Positions 25,891-35,631 are shown, counted from the first letter of the stretch. The stretch is DNA of 64,000 nucleotides from Bin52 sp965243345 (GCA_965243345.1 CBDEUR010000003.1:3348001-3412000); one strand, 5' to 3'. Numbers and translations are program-made. The notes: generated from the sequence alone by a model not told the origin.

Positions 25891-28647
25891 TCACCCGGGA
25901 CCTGACGGGTCGGGGCCAGGCAGGAAGTCGCGGACCAGGTGCACCGCCTCGGCAAGGCTGCTGCGGATGACCGGCGTCTGTTCGGGAAAGGCGGTCTCGA
26001 ACCGGCCCGGGAACCGCGGGTCAAGCATGACGAAGACGCCGGTATCGCCGCTGCGCCGCATCAGCCGGCCGAAGGCCTGGCGCAGCCTGAGCCGCACCAG
26101 CATGTCATCGTAGCGCCGGCCGCCGAACGCCTCGCGGCGCGCCCGGTGCACGATGCCGGGCACCTGCCACGGCACCCGTTCCATCACCAGCAGGCGGAGC
26201 GACAGACCCGGCACGTCGACACCGTCTCGCACGGCATCGGTCCCGAGCAGGCATGAGTTCATCTCTGCCCGAAAGATCCGGACCAGCGTCGAGACGTCCA
26301 TTCCGTCGACATGCTGCGCCAGCAACGCCAGTCCGGCCCGGTCCAGCGGTGTGGCGATGCGCTGATGCACCTCGCGCAGGCGCCTGATCGCGGTAAACAG
26401 GCCTAGCGCACCGCCGCTGGCGGCGATGAACAGCTGCAGGAACGCGTCCGCCACCGCCGCGATGTCGTACCGGTCGACATCGGTGACCACGACGGCCCGG
26501 GTGCGGTCCGCGTAATCGAACGGGGAGACAAAGGCGCACCGGTCAACCTCGCCCGGCAGGTGGGCAATCCCGGTGCGCTGCTCGGCAACCTGCCAGTCCT
26601 GTTCCTCGTTCCCCGACGCGTCTCTCAGGCTGGCGGAAGTCACGATGACGCCGTCCGCGTTGGCGAGCACCGCGCGGGAGAACGGCAGCGTCGGGTCGGT
26701 CCAGTGCCGGTGCATGCCGACATCCAGCATGTGTCCGCCACCGCACGTGATCTCGAACCGGTCGATGAATCCGTCGGCCTCGCCGGACTGCACCGCCTCC
26801 AGCATGCCGATCCATGGATCGAGCACGTCGACGCATCGCTGCTCCAGCATGCGCACGATGGAGGCGGTCTCGAGGCGCCGCACCTCGTCTGCGTCACCGG
26901 CCGCTTGGCGCAATGCGTCAACCACTGCCCGGACAGCCGCGGCGAGACCGTCAAGCGTCTCCGCCAGTCCGGCACCCGCCTCGTTCAGGGCCTCGTCGGG
27001 CCGTCCCGGCAGACATTCCATCGAGTAGCGCGAGGCCCGGCCGCCGTTGGCGTCGAGCACCTGCCGGTAGACACATGCGAGGAAGGTTTCCGCCGCACCG
27101 GCCGGGGCGGCGGACTCGATGCGCCCCAGCCACCGTGCGTTCGGCAGGCCCTGCACATGCCTGATCACGTCGCCGAGCGGACCGCGCACCCGCTCTGCAC
27201 CATCACGAAGCCCGGCAGCCAGCCGTTCGATCCTTCTGACGACCCCGCTGCCGCCGCGCCTGGTCTCGCCACCGGCGAACCAGCCGCGCAGAAACAGCGT
27301 CTCGCGGCCGGTCAGCCGGCTTGCAAAGGCGCTGTCGGCGGCATCGAACAGGTGGTGGCCCTCGTCGAACACGTAGCGGTCCGGCATCCTCGTGCTGTCG
27401 GCCGTCGCCGCCTGGGTCAGCACCAGGGCATGGTTGGCGATCACCAGCCGCGCACGGTGCGACTGACGCCGTGACTTCTCGACAAAACACCGGTCGTAGT
27501 GCGGGCACAGTGCATGCAGGCACTCACCACGGCGCACCGCGAGGCCCAGGGTGTCGCGATGTCCGAGCAGGTCAGCGAGCCAGGACGGGAAATCGTCACC
27601 GGTCATGTCACCGTCACGCGTCGCCGTGGTCCAGCGGGCCATGAGGCCCAGTGCCGCACCGCTTCCGGGCACCCGCCCGAAGCCCCGGGTGGTTTCCTCC
27701 AGCGCCAGCAGGCAGAGGTAGTTCTCCTGGCCCTTGCGCACGACCACGTTCCGTGCCTTCCCCACCGGGTCCGGATACAACCGGTCCAGTTCCCGGTCGA
27801 GCTGCTGCTGCAGGTTGCGGGTGTAGGTGGACAGCCACACCGTCGCGGTATTGCGTTCCGCCCACAGGCCGGCCGGCGCCACGTAACCCAGGGTCTTGCC
27901 GACCCCGGTTCCAGCCTCCGCAAGAACCACACGGGGGTCGCCGTCTGACCCGGGCGGCAGGAAGGCGCCGGTGGCCGCGACGGCAAAGTCGACCTGGCCG
28001 GACCGTCGCTCCGCCTGCGGACCGAGCAGCTCGCCGAGCCTGGTCCGCGCCTCGTCCTCGCCGACCGGCTGGTTTTCCGCTCTCCGGTCCGGCGGCAGGT
28101 CCGACCACGCCTGCAGCCTCGACCAGACCTCGTGGTCTTCGGGGAACCCGGAGACCATGTCCGGGTCAACGCCGAGAACCTCGAGCACCGACGGGGCCCA
28201 CGGCCAGGCGGCAAGGTGCATGGCGCGCGCGATCGCTTCGGCGGTCGCATCGGCGTCGTCCTCGAGGTCTGCGAGCAGGGCGTCGACTGCGCGCGGCAGC
28301 AGCATCGCTTCCTCGAACCGGTCTCGCGGCACCGGCAGGTGCAGGACCTCGGCCAGCCCCCGGGGTGTCGGCAGGATGAACCGTGCCGGGTGGACGAAGG
28401 CAAAGAGTTCGAGGATGTCGAATCCGGCCATCTCCGCCGAGCCGAGGCGGCGACGCACCGCCTGCAGATGACAGACCAGCGGCGGTTCGGCGTGCGCCCG
28501 GTCCCTCGCGCCCGCGTTGTCGAGATCCTCGATCTCGCCGTCACCGCTGATCCAGACACTGCGTGTCACACCGGGCCACAGCACCGGTGTCCGGGGTGCG
28601 GCATCGCCGGGACCGGGGCGTGGCCGGAAAGGCATGTCAGACAGCAC
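25891..28647 (-). CDS. ATP-dependent DNA helicase, DinG/XPD-like
   Basis: A 918-residue superfamily 2 helicase. Walker A is EAGTGVGKTLGYVAP near 265-280 and the DEAH box variant is VFDEGHHLFDAADS near 410. Between them lie cysteines (NYLCL and GECLHALCPHYDRC) in the position of the XPD-type iron-sulfur cluster. The C-terminal helicase motifs end in LRLRQAFGRLMRRSGDTGVF (motif VI). The N-terminal ~200 residues are an extra region typical of alphaproteobacterial members. The DinG/XPD group unwinds DNA 5' to 3' in repair. GTG 28647 and ATG 28635 are both possible starts. Confidence 0.87.
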   Translation of the reverse strand: MLSDMPFRPRPGPGDAAPRTPVLWPGVTRSVWISGDGEIEDLDNAGARDRAHAEPPLVCHLQAVRRRLGSAEMAGFDILELFAFVHPARFILPTPRGLAEVLHLPVPRDRFEEAMLLPRAVDALLADLEDDADATAEAIARAMHLAAWPWAPSVLEVLGVDPDMVSGFPEDHEVWSRLQAWSDLPPDRRAENQPVGEDEARTRLGELLGPQAERRSGQVDFAVAATGAFLPPGSDGDPRVVLAEAGTGVGKTLGYVAPAGLWAERNTATVWLSTYTRNLQQQLDRELDRLYPDPVGKARNVVVRKGQENYLCLLALEETTRGFGRVPGSGAALGLMARWTTATRDGDMTGDDFPSWLADLLGHRDTLGLAVRRGECLHALCPHYDRCFVEKSRRQSHRARLVIANHALVLTQAATADSTRMPDRYVFDEGHHLFDAADSAFASRLTGRETLFLRGWFAGGETRRGGSGVVRRIERLAAGLRDGAERVRGPLGDVIRHVQGLPNARWLGRIESAAPAGAAETFLACVYRQVLDANGGRASRYSMECLPGRPDEALNEAGAGLAETLDGLAAAVRAVVDALRQAAGDADEVRRLETASIVRMLEQRCVDVLDPWIGMLEAVQSGEADGFIDRFEITCGGGHMLDVGMHRHWTDPTLPFSRAVLANADGVIVTSASLRDASGNEEQDWQVAEQRTGIAHLPGEVDRCAFVSPFDYADRTRAVVVTDVDRYDIAAVADAFLQLFIAASGGALGLFTAIRRLREVHQRIATPLDRAGLALLAQHVDGMDVSTLVRIFRAEMNSCLLGTDAVRDGVDVPGLSLRLLVMERVPWQVPGIVHRARREAFGGRRYDDMLVRLRLRQAFGRLMRRSGDTGVFVMLDPRFPGRFETAFPEQTPVIRSSLAEAVHLVRDFLPGPDPSGPG

Positions 28648-28983
28648 ACGCTCCCCGTTTGCAGCCTGCGAGGGCAGGGATCAGACCACAGCCCGGATGC
28701 AACGGCAATGCCACACCGACGCCCGAAAGCGGACGGGAGGGGCGCACCCGCCCGGCCGATGTGGAACACCTGCTCCGGCGTCACATCTGCGGCCTCACCC
28801 CGGCGCGGCCGACCATCGTGGTCCGCATCATGGCGTTGCGGCGTAGCTCGTTCCCGATGTGGGCACGGACCGCATGTCAGCCGGCACCCTCGCTGCGGAT
28901 ACGCCTCTCCCCGCTTTCTTATCGCATGCCGCCAGGTCTATGCTGCGGCTCCGGCTCCGCACTCACCTGGGGAAAGTCCGAAC
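28648..28983. other. Intergenic region, no gene recognised
   Basis: About 336 bp lie between the divergent helicase and dpkA genes. It should contain both promoters, but I see no confident -10/-35 pair, repeat or RNA structure. Short open frames here have no recognisable protein pattern. Confidence 0.6.
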
Positions 28984-29994
28984 ATGCCTGCTACCATTTC
29001 TCTCGACGACTGCCGCGCCCTCGCATTCGACGCCTTTTCCAGGGCGGGCGTCTGCCGCGCCCAGGCCGAGGCAACCGCCGACCACATCACCCGCGCGGAG
29101 GCCGACGGCTGCAAGAGCCACGGCCTTTTCCGCCTGCCGGGCTTCATCGCCTCGGTGAAGAGTGGCAGCACGGATCCCCAGGCGGAACCGGAGATCGTCG
29201 ATGCCGCGCCGGGGCTGGTGGCCGTCGACGGCCGGCGCTGTCTTGCGCCGCTGTCCATCGCGCGCGGCCGCGAACTGCTGGCGGAGAAGACCCGTTCACA
29301 GGGCGTGGCCTGCATGGCGGTCCGGAACTCGCTCAACTTCTCGGCCCTGTGGCCGGATATCGAGCCCCTGGCCGAGCAGGGTTTCGTTGCTCTCACCTTT
29401 GTCAATGCTCAGAGCTTCGTGGCGCCCGCAGGTGGCACCAACGCCCTGTTCGGCACCAACCCGATGGCGTTCGCATGCCCGCGCGACGGTGGCCGCGCAC
29501 CGATGATCTTCGACCAGGCGTCCTCGGCGACGGCGCGCGGGGAGCTCCAGATTGCCGCCCGGGACGGTCATGAGGCACCGCCCGGCGCCGGCCTCGGCCC
29601 GGACGGCATGCCCACCACCGACCCCTCGGAAATCCTGAAGGGCGTGCAGCTGCCGTTCGGCGGCTACAAGGGCTCTGCGATCGCGCTCATGGTGGAACTG
29701 ATGACCGGAGGACTTTCCGGCGGCTTCTTCGGCTACGAAAGCAAGGCGGACTACAAGGATGACGGCGGGCCCGCCAACACCTGCCAGTCCTTCATCGCCA
29801 TCGATCCGGCCCGGCTCGCGGGACCCGGATTCCGCGCGCATGTCGAGGAGTTGTTCGAACGGCTGCTCGCCAACGGCGATGCTCGGTTGCCGGGCGACCG
29901 GCGGCTTGCGAATCGCGCACGCACGGCCGGGGAGGGCATTACGGTCGAGGACGCGCTCTACGCCACCGTGTGCAAACTCGCCGGCAGGGCGTAG
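28984..29994 (+). CDS. dpkA: Delta1-piperideine-2-carboxylate / Delta1-pyrroline-2-carboxylate reductase (Ldh2 family)
   Basis: A 336-residue NAD(P)H-dependent reductase of the Ldh2/malate-L-lactate dehydrogenase family. The active-site CKSHGLFRLPGFIASVKSG lies near residues 40-58, and the run SALWPDIEPLAEQG, LFGTNPMAFACP and LPFGGYKGSAIALMVEL follows that of DpkA proteins. Those reduce cyclic imines made from D-lysine or D-proline, or from hydroxyproline breakdown. The same family includes ureidoglycolate dehydrogenase (AllD), but the local motifs look closer to DpkA. ATG 28984 is chosen; the frame is open far upstream. No operon partner is seen. Confidence 0.8.
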   Translation: MPATISLDDCRALAFDAFSRAGVCRAQAEATADHITRAEADGCKSHGLFRLPGFIASVKSGSTDPQAEPEIVDAAPGLVAVDGRRCLAPLSIARGRELLAEKTRSQGVACMAVRNSLNFSALWPDIEPLAEQGFVALTFVNAQSFVAPAGGTNALFGTNPMAFACPRDGGRAPMIFDQASSATARGELQIAARDGHEAPPGAGLGPDGMPTTDPSEILKGVQLPFGGYKGSAIALMVELMTGGLSGGFFGYESKADYKDDGGPANTCQSFIAIDPARLAGPGFRAHVEELFERLLANGDARLPGDRRLANRARTAGEGITVEDALYATVCKLAGRA

Positions 29995-30074
29995 CGCGGC
30001 CTCCGGCCCCGGCTGACCTGCGTCAGGGTCGCAGGAACGAAGTGCCGGCGCCCGCGGGGCGAGAACTGACGCCC

Positions 30075-30869
30075 CTATGGCCTGTGCGGGTTCCACAGGC
30101 CGCTGCCCCGGTCGAGCATCCCGTGCAGCAGCACGGTCACGAAGGTGCAGGCCAGGATCGGAGCCAGGACGAGACGCGGCTCGGTGAACAGGAACATCCG
30201 GTATTCGTGGATCATCGTACCCCATTCCGGTTGTCCGGTATCTGCCGACAGCCCGATGAAGCCGAGAGAGGCCACGAGAATGACCGCCCGCCCGGCGTCG
30301 GCCCCTGCGAGCGCCCCCAGCGCGGTCCAGGCATTGGGCAGCATGTGCCGGCGCACCGCCGAGGGAACGGTGGCTCCGAGTGCTTCACTCGCCTGCCAGT
30401 AGACTTCGCCGCGGATGCGGTCGAAAAGAGCGGCGATGGTCAGCGCATAGGGCGCCCAGCTCGTGACCAGGAGCGCAACCGACACCGTCAGGATGCCTGG
30501 CCCGAGAATCGCGGACAGAACGAGCGCAGCCACGAGCGTCGGCACCGCGAGCGCAGTGACGGCCAGCCAGTGCACGCCGTCGCGCAGAGGAGGCGGCGCG
30601 AGTGCGATGATGCCACCGGCGAGCAGGCCGATGCCGAGGCCACCGGCGAGGACGATCGCGACCACAAGAAGGGAGGGTGCCGCGCCCCAGACGAGGCGGG
30701 TGGCCAGATCGCGGCCCAGATGATCGGTTCCAAGCAGATGTGCGGCGGACGGGGCTGCCAGCCTGTTCGACAGGTCGATCGCGTGGGGGTCCTGCAGGTA
30801 CCCGGTCGCCCACAGGACGGCCGAGGCAACCACGCCGAAGCCGGCGATCAGGAGAGCTCCGCGGGTCAC
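30075..30869 (-). CDS. ABC transporter permease, nickel/peptide type (NikC/DppC-like)
   Basis: A 264-residue permease with about six hydrophobic helices. The N-terminal HLLGTDHLGRDLATRLVWGA motif is diagnostic of the DppC/NikC family, and the EAA-loop region is YWQASEALGATVPSAVRRHMLPN. It starts at GTG 30869, overlapping the NikB-like gene as GTGA. No ATP-binding subunit follows it: the next gene on the left is the convergent dpkA. The operon is therefore either truncated or relies on an ATPase encoded elsewhere. Upstream partners are a matching permease, a binding protein and DUF1636. Confidence 0.88.
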   Translation of the reverse strand: MTRGALLIAGFGVVASAVLWATGYLQDPHAIDLSNRLAAPSAAHLLGTDHLGRDLATRLVWGAAPSLLVVAIVLAGGLGIGLLAGGIIALAPPPLRDGVHWLAVTALAVPTLVAALVLSAILGPGILTVSVALLVTSWAPYALTIAALFDRIRGEVYWQASEALGATVPSAVRRHMLPNAWTALGALAGADAGRAVILVASLGFIGLSADTGQPEWGTMIHEYRMFLFTEPRLVLAPILACTFVTVLLHGMLDRGSGLWNPHRP

Positions 30870-31792
30870 GGAAGCCGCGGGTCGACCGTTCGGCGCAGGA
30901 TGCGCGCGCCTTGAAGCACCAGCGCGACCCACAGGGCGACAAGGGCGATGTAGGGCTGCAGAATGGCGTAATCCCGATGGCTGACCGCCTGCACCACGCG
31001 TTCCGACACGCCCGGCACGCCGAACACGATCTCTGCGACGGCGGTTCCGCCAATGATCCACGCCAGTTCAGGCGCGAGTCCCGCGATCAGCGTCAGCACC
31101 CCCGCAGCTCTTCCGTGATGCCAGAGAGCACCCGCTTGCGAGCGTCCCTTCGCGAGGGCTGTTCGGTAATAGGGGCTCCCCTTGACCTCGACAAACCCGG
31201 CGCGCGTCAGGCGGGACATCGAACCGAGCGAGAAGAGCGCAACGAGGAGCGTGGGCAGAAGGACCCGCTCGATGAAACCGCCGCCGAAGACGTCGATCCA
31301 GCGCAGTTGAACGCCAAGAATCCACAGCAGCACCAGGCCCGCTGCGAAGGCGGGCAGAGCCTGCCCCGCAACGGCCAGCCCGCGCGACAGCACGTCGGCA
31401 GGTCCGCCCGGGCGGTGCGCGGCGAAAAAACCGAGCGCAAATCCGCCCGCGACGGCAAGCACCATGCCTGCGAAACCGATCGCCGCCGAGTACGGAAGCC
31501 GGGCTGCGAAATCGGTCGCAACGGGCCGTCCGGTCTCGAACGAGACGCCCCAGTCGAAGGTCACGAAACCGCCCAGCCAGCGCAGGAACTGTGCGGCGAG
31601 CGGCTCGTCGAGCCCCCACTGCGCGCGATAGGCTGCAACGATCTCGTGACCTGCCCTGACATTGACATGCGCAAGGAACACCTCGACCGGATCACCCGGC
31701 ATGAGGCGGAGGAGCACGAAGGCGGCGGCGACGACCGCCAGCCAGGAAAGGGCGAGCCGTCCCAGCACCTGCGCCGCCGCCGCCGCGGTCAC
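30866..31792 (-). CDS. ABC transporter permease, nickel/peptide type (NikB/DppB-like)
   Basis: A 308-residue permease of the DppB/NikB family: an N-terminal helix followed by LMPGDPVEVFLAH, then a periplasmic segment (QWGLDEPLAAQFLRWLGGF) and five more helices, with the VKGSPYYRTALAKGRSQ loop that contacts the ATPase. GTG 31792 overlaps the stop of the binding-protein gene and its own stop overlaps the next permease, both as GTGA, so all three are translationally coupled. Substrate is inferred only from the metal context. Confidence 0.88.
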   Translation of the reverse strand: MTAAAAAQVLGRLALSWLAVVAAAFVLLRLMPGDPVEVFLAHVNVRAGHEIVAAYRAQWGLDEPLAAQFLRWLGGFVTFDWGVSFETGRPVATDFAARLPYSAAIGFAGMVLAVAGGFALGFFAAHRPGGPADVLSRGLAVAGQALPAFAAGLVLLWILGVQLRWIDVFGGGFIERVLLPTLLVALFSLGSMSRLTRAGFVEVKGSPYYRTALAKGRSQAGALWHHGRAAGVLTLIAGLAPELAWIIGGTAVAEIVFGVPGVSERVVQAVSHRDYAILQPYIALVALWVALVLQGARILRRTVDPRLP

Positions 31793-33276
31793 CGGCCCGT
31801 CACCAGGTCGGGGCGGATCACATAGTAGTCGGAACCCCAGGGCTCGTAGCCGGCAAGGGCGGGCGACAGGCCGACATGCCATTCCGGTGTTACGAGAAAC
31901 GTGACCGGCGCCTCGGCCGCGATCATCTCCTGCGCCTGGCGCGCGAGGTCAATGCGCGCCCGAGGATCGCGCTCGGCGCGCAGCTCCGCGACCAGGGAGT
32001 CGTAGGCTGCGTTTGACCAGCCGCTGTAGTTTCGTGCCGCGCCCGTCTCGAAGAACAGCGACAGAAACAGGCCCGGATCACCCGCAGGCGCGGTGTGCTG
32101 TGCCCAGAGAAACAGGTCGAACCCGCCGCTCGCGGCCACGTCGCTGGGGGATTCCGTCACCTGCGTCGTGACAGCGATGCCAATCCCGGCCAGCGCCGCC
32201 CGGATCACCGGCTGGAACGTGACAAGGTCGGGGCGCTGCGGATAGGCGTAGAGCACCAGTTCCAGCTGCTCGCCATCGCGCGTGCGCACGCCGCCCTCGC
32301 CAGGAACCCATCCGGCCTCATCCAGAAGCGCGGCGGCCGCGTCAGGGTCATGGGACAGCGAGCCTTCGGCCGCGAAGGGGTAGCTGTCGGCAAAGGCGCC
32401 CGTCGCCGGCACACCCGCCTGCGCCGCTGTCACCAGGTCTTCGCGGCTGATAGCCAGATCGATGGCGCGACGCACCCGCGGGTCCGAAAGGGCCGGTGAG
32501 CGCGTGTTCATCCACATCATGTACTGGTAGGCCACGGGGAAGGAGACGATCCTCCCTCCCGTCGTCTCCAGCATCGAGAGCGTTTCCACAGGCAGGTTGA
32601 ATGCCATGTCGACTTCGCCCGAGGCGAATGCGAGCGCCAGCGACTGGCCGTCCGCGATCCGGCGCAGCGTGACGTCGGACCGGGCCCCGGCGCCGGCGTA
32701 GTGGGCGTTGGGTGTCATCTCGATCGACGCGCCGGGCTGGAAGCTCTTCACCGCGAAGGGTCCGGTGAAGATCGGCGCATCGCCTTCCATCCGGTAAACG
32801 GGAAAGGCCCATTCGGCCAGGATCGAAGGCAGGATCGCGGTGGAATGCTCGGTCCTGACGGTCAGGGTGTCGTCATCGACGGCGGTGAAACTCAGACGCC
32901 CGGCGGTCGCGCGTGCGGAGGGGTTCGCCTCGCCGGTACGGTTCAGGGAGACTGCGACGGCCTCGGCGGTTACCGGCGTACCGTCCGAGAAGAAGCGGCC
33001 GGGTGCAAGCTCCACGGTCCAGGTTCCGTCGTCATTCCGCGTGGCCGAAGCCGCGAGGTTCGGCACCACCTCGCCCTCGCGGGACACGCGGAACAGTTGC
33101 TCGGCGATACCGTGGCTCACGAGCGCCCAGCCGTTCGAGCCTTCGGCGGCATCGAGGCCGGAGGCGAGAAACGTCAGACCGATCGTCACATCCTCCGCGT
33201 GGGAAGTGGCAGGCACAATGATCGCGCCTGCAATGGCGGCCGCGGCGAGCCTTCGGGACAGTTTGGAACAGATCAT
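31789..33276 (-). CDS. ABC transporter substrate-binding protein, NikA/DppA family (SBP_bac_5)
   Basis: A 495-residue periplasmic binding protein with a signal peptide (RRLAAAAIAGAIIVPATSHA, cleavage near residue 32). The family 5 pattern is clear (ILPSILAEWAFPVYR, ALSDPRVRRAIDLAISREDLV, FDLFLWAQHTAPAGDPG). Family members bind oligopeptides, nickel chelates or metal-metallophore complexes. The ATG overlaps the DUF1636 stop as ATGA. Because the operon faces a Zur-box-like palindrome, a zinc chelate or zincophore is a better guess than nickel, but this is inference. Its C-terminus is coupled to the NikB-like permease. Confidence 0.87.
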   Translation of the reverse strand: MICSKLSRRLAAAAIAGAIIVPATSHAEDVTIGLTFLASGLDAAEGSNGWALVSHGIAEQLFRVSREGEVVPNLAASATRNDDGTWTVELAPGRFFSDGTPVTAEAVAVSLNRTGEANPSARATAGRLSFTAVDDDTLTVRTEHSTAILPSILAEWAFPVYRMEGDAPIFTGPFAVKSFQPGASIEMTPNAHYAGAGARSDVTLRRIADGQSLALAFASGEVDMAFNLPVETLSMLETTGGRIVSFPVAYQYMMWMNTRSPALSDPRVRRAIDLAISREDLVTAAQAGVPATGAFADSYPFAAEGSLSHDPDAAAALLDEAGWVPGEGGVRTRDGEQLELVLYAYPQRPDLVTFQPVIRAALAGIGIAVTTQVTESPSDVAASGGFDLFLWAQHTAPAGDPGLFLSLFFETGAARNYSGWSNAAYDSLVAELRAERDPRARIDLARQAQEMIAAEAPVTFLVTPEWHVGLSPALAGYEPWGSDYYVIRPDLVTGR

Positions 33277-33788
33277 GGGTTGTCGCTCTCGTCGGTTGAG
33301 TGTCGGGGCGTCAGGGAAAGCGGTTCGACCAGTTCGCCTGCGAAGCCGAGCGGCGGGATGCGGCCGAGGATGCTCGCGCGCAGAACCTCCGGCCGCGCGG
33401 GTCTGGGCAGATAACCGGCCTCGGCTTCGGCATAGGCGGCGGCAACAGCGAGGACATCGCCGGCGTGAAGCGTCGGGTCGAGATCGCCGAAGAGGTAGGT
33501 GAAGCGGCCGGGAGCCGAGAGCGCGATGGTGCATGACCGCTTGCAATTGCTCATGCAGTTCACGCCGCGCAGGCGGATGCCCCGGCGCGCGGCCGTACTG
33601 TCGGGAAAGGCGTGCGCCACCGCCTGAGCCAGACGCCGCCCGCCCCGCATCTCGAGGCCGGAGTTGCTGTCCTCGCGCCCGTCGCGGCAGCGCAGGCAAA
33701 TTGAAAGTGTCAGTTCGTCGTCGCCCGCCGCGCCCGCCTGCCCGAAGGACGAGAGCAGGTCGGCCCGACCGTCGCGAGTCGTGTGCAT
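33273..33788 (-). CDS. DUF1636 metal-associated protein
   Basis: A 171-residue cytosolic protein with cysteine pairs typical of DUF1636: C31 and C34 (CLRC) and C78, C82 and C86 (GVNCMSNCKRSC). This pattern resembles thioredoxin-like ferredoxin or metal-binding folds. The family commonly travels with cobalt or zinc transport and COG0523 genes; its biochemical role is not established. It starts at ATG 33788, is the first gene of the leftward operon, and is coupled by ATGA to the binding-protein gene. The Zur-box-like site lies about 75 bp upstream. Confidence 0.8.
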   Translation of the reverse strand: MHTTRDGRADLLSSFGQAGAAGDDELTLSICLRCRDGREDSNSGLEMRGGRRLAQAVAHAFPDSTAARRGIRLRGVNCMSNCKRSCTIALSAPGRFTYLFGDLDPTLHAGDVLAVAAAYAEAEAGYLPRPARPEVLRASILGRIPPLGFAGELVEPLSLTPRHSTDESDNP

Positions 33789-33860
33789 GTCAACCCCTTT
33801 CCTGCCGCCACGCCCGGTTTCCAGGGGGCGCCTGACTCTTGCAAACACAATGCCAGCGGT

Positions 33861-33884
33861 GTTATGTTATAATATTACATATAT
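33861..33884. promoter_or_regulatory. Predicted Zur operator between divergent metal operons
   Basis: An AT-rich palindrome in an otherwise GC-rich region. The core at 33864-33880 reads ATGTTATA-A-TATTACAT, with 7 of 8 positions symmetric. This resembles the alphaproteobacterial Zur box as I remember it (TGTTATA-type half sites). It contains a perfect TATAAT at 33868-33873 in the rightward direction, so bound Zur would block the -10 region. It sits 77 bp before znuA and 72 bp before DUF1636 and would control both. Confidence 0.75.
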
Positions 33885-33960
33885 CCTGATCGCCGGTCTT
33901 CAGACCAGTGGGGGTCGGGCCGTCCCGCGCCGTTGTCCTGACGCCTGAAAGGGTGTTTCA

Positions 33961-35007
33961 ATGCTCGCACGCAGAGCGATCCTGACGTCCGCCACCGCCA
34001 TCCTCGCCCTGTCACTCGCTGGCCCGGCGGCCGCGCAGTCGCGCGGACCGATCGCGATGGTCGCCACGTTTTCGATCCTCGGCGACATGGTCAAGCGCAT
34101 CGGAGGCGAGCACGTCGACGTCACCACGCTTGTCGGCCCCGACGGCGACACGCATGTTTACCAGCCGACCCCTGCGGATGCCCGGGCCATCAGCGAAGCG
34201 CGGATCCTTGTCGTCAACGGGCTGGGGTTCGAGGGCTGGCTGGACCGGCTGATCGACGCTTCGGACTTCCGCGGTGTCCGGGTGACGGCGACCGACGGCA
34301 TCGAGCCGATCATGTTCGGCGACGAGCACGATCCCGGTGACAGCCACAAGGTCCGCACCGAAGAGGACGAGCATGATCACGACCGCGAGACCCACGCCGG
34401 GCCGGCGACGCACGATCATGATGACGACCACGAAGAAGAGGCGCACGCCGAGGCAGGCCACGACCACCATCACCATGGCGCTTTCGACCCGCACGCCTGG
34501 CAGAGCCTTGGCAATGCCGTAGCCTATGTCGACAACATCACCGCCGCCCTGGCCAGGGCCGATCCGGTGAATGCGACCGACTTCTACCAGAACCGTGCAG
34601 CCTACGTCGCCGAGATCGAAGCGCTCGATGTGGAGATCCGCGAAATCGTGGCACGCGTGCCGGCTGATCGCCGCACCATCGTTACCTCGCACGATGCGTT
34701 CCAGTATTTCGGTCGCGACCACGGGCTCGAGTTTGTCGCGCCGCAGGGTCTCAGCACCGAGTCGGAGGCGTCCGCAAAGGATATCGTCCGCCTGATCCGG
34801 CAGATCCGGGAACGGGGAATTCGTGCCGTCTTCATCGAGAACATCGCGGACCCGCGCCTCCTGGAACGCATCGCCGACGAGACGGGAGCCGCCGTCGGGG
34901 GCACGCTCTATCCTGGCGCGCTGTCCGGCCCGGACGGTCCGGCACCGACCTATCTCGACTTGATGCGGCACAACGCGATGACGCTCGCGCAGGCGCTGAC
35001 GTCATGA
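33961..35007 (+). CDS. znuA: Zinc ABC transporter substrate-binding protein
   Basis: A 348-residue periplasmic cluster A-I binding protein. The signal peptide covers about residues 1-26 (LSLAGPAAAQ). Zinc ligands are seen as H65 in DTHVYQP, H178 in FDPHAW and the histidine in TSHDAFQYF near 240. A long His/Asp/Glu-rich loop (about 121-173) is the flexible zinc-gathering loop of ZnuA. No znuB or znuC is in the window, so the permease and ATPase must be encoded elsewhere. It lies downstream of the Zur-box-like palindrome and is predicted to be induced by zinc starvation. Confidence 0.94.
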   Translation: MLARRAILTSATAILALSLAGPAAAQSRGPIAMVATFSILGDMVKRIGGEHVDVTTLVGPDGDTHVYQPTPADARAISEARILVVNGLGFEGWLDRLIDASDFRGVRVTATDGIEPIMFGDEHDPGDSHKVRTEEDEHDHDRETHAGPATHDHDDDHEEEAHAEAGHDHHHHGAFDPHAWQSLGNAVAYVDNITAALARADPVNATDFYQNRAAYVAEIEALDVEIREIVARVPADRRTIVTSHDAFQYFGRDHGLEFVAPQGLSTESEASAKDIVRLIRQIRERGIRAVFIENIADPRLLERIADETGAAVGGTLYPGALSGPDGPAPTYLDLMRHNAMTLAQALTS

Positions 35008-35631
35008 GGCTCGGCCGCGTTCCGGCAGGCACGGAACTGCCACCACCTTCGACAAACAGGAACATCAAACAGGAAGATGCCCACCACGGTGACGACGGTC
35101 CGATGCCGTGCACGGTGACGCACGAGACCGGCCGCGAGCAGTCCTTCGTCTGCAGGGGAACCGGCAAGGACGGCAGACCGATCTCCCTGCTGGTCCCTGC
35201 CGGGTTCCAGCAGACGTTGCGGTCAGTTCCGGGGGCGGCTGCCGCTCCGTCCCCGGAACAGACCGGCCTTCGCCTGCACGCGGGGCCGGCCGTTCCCCGG
35301 GCACAGTGCTCCGGTCCTGGAGGTTCGCCATGTTCACCCTGGGACCCATGGACCCGCAGACCCTGGCCGCCTTGCTCCCCTGCGAGGCGCGTTCCCGCCG
35401 GGTGCGGTCCTCGTTCACCGACAGCCCGTCGGGGCAGCGGCAGACCGGGCCACTGCACACCCTGCATCAGCGTCGAAAGGCGGGACACCGGACTTCCGGA
35501 AACGAAGGGACAGGTCGGCACACCGGGTACGGGGTTGTGTCACGCACGGCGCTTTCCACCGGCATCTGCGAACCGGGCAGAGACCGCCGGGCGTGACTGA
35601 ACGGCTTCAGGCGCCGAGGGAAAGGGAACCC
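35008..35631. other. Gap between znuA and the COG0523 relic, no recognised gene
   Basis: A 620-bp stretch. Open frames exist (for example one overlapping the znuA stop at 35004 and running to 35600), but their translations are rich in Pro, Arg, Ser and Cys and show no family pattern or periodic codon use. Given the decayed gene next to it, this may be eroded coding sequence of the same island, but I cannot say of what. Confidence 0.5.

Noticed and set aside
30075..33276. Naming the importer nikABC
   Set aside because: The family fits but the Zur-box-like site, znuA and DUF1636 point away from nickel, and nikDE are missing.
35004..35600. A 198-residue frame overlapping the znuA stop as ATGA
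   Set aside because: The overlap looks like coupling, but the translation has no recognisable domain and an unnatural Pro/Arg/Ser-rich composition.
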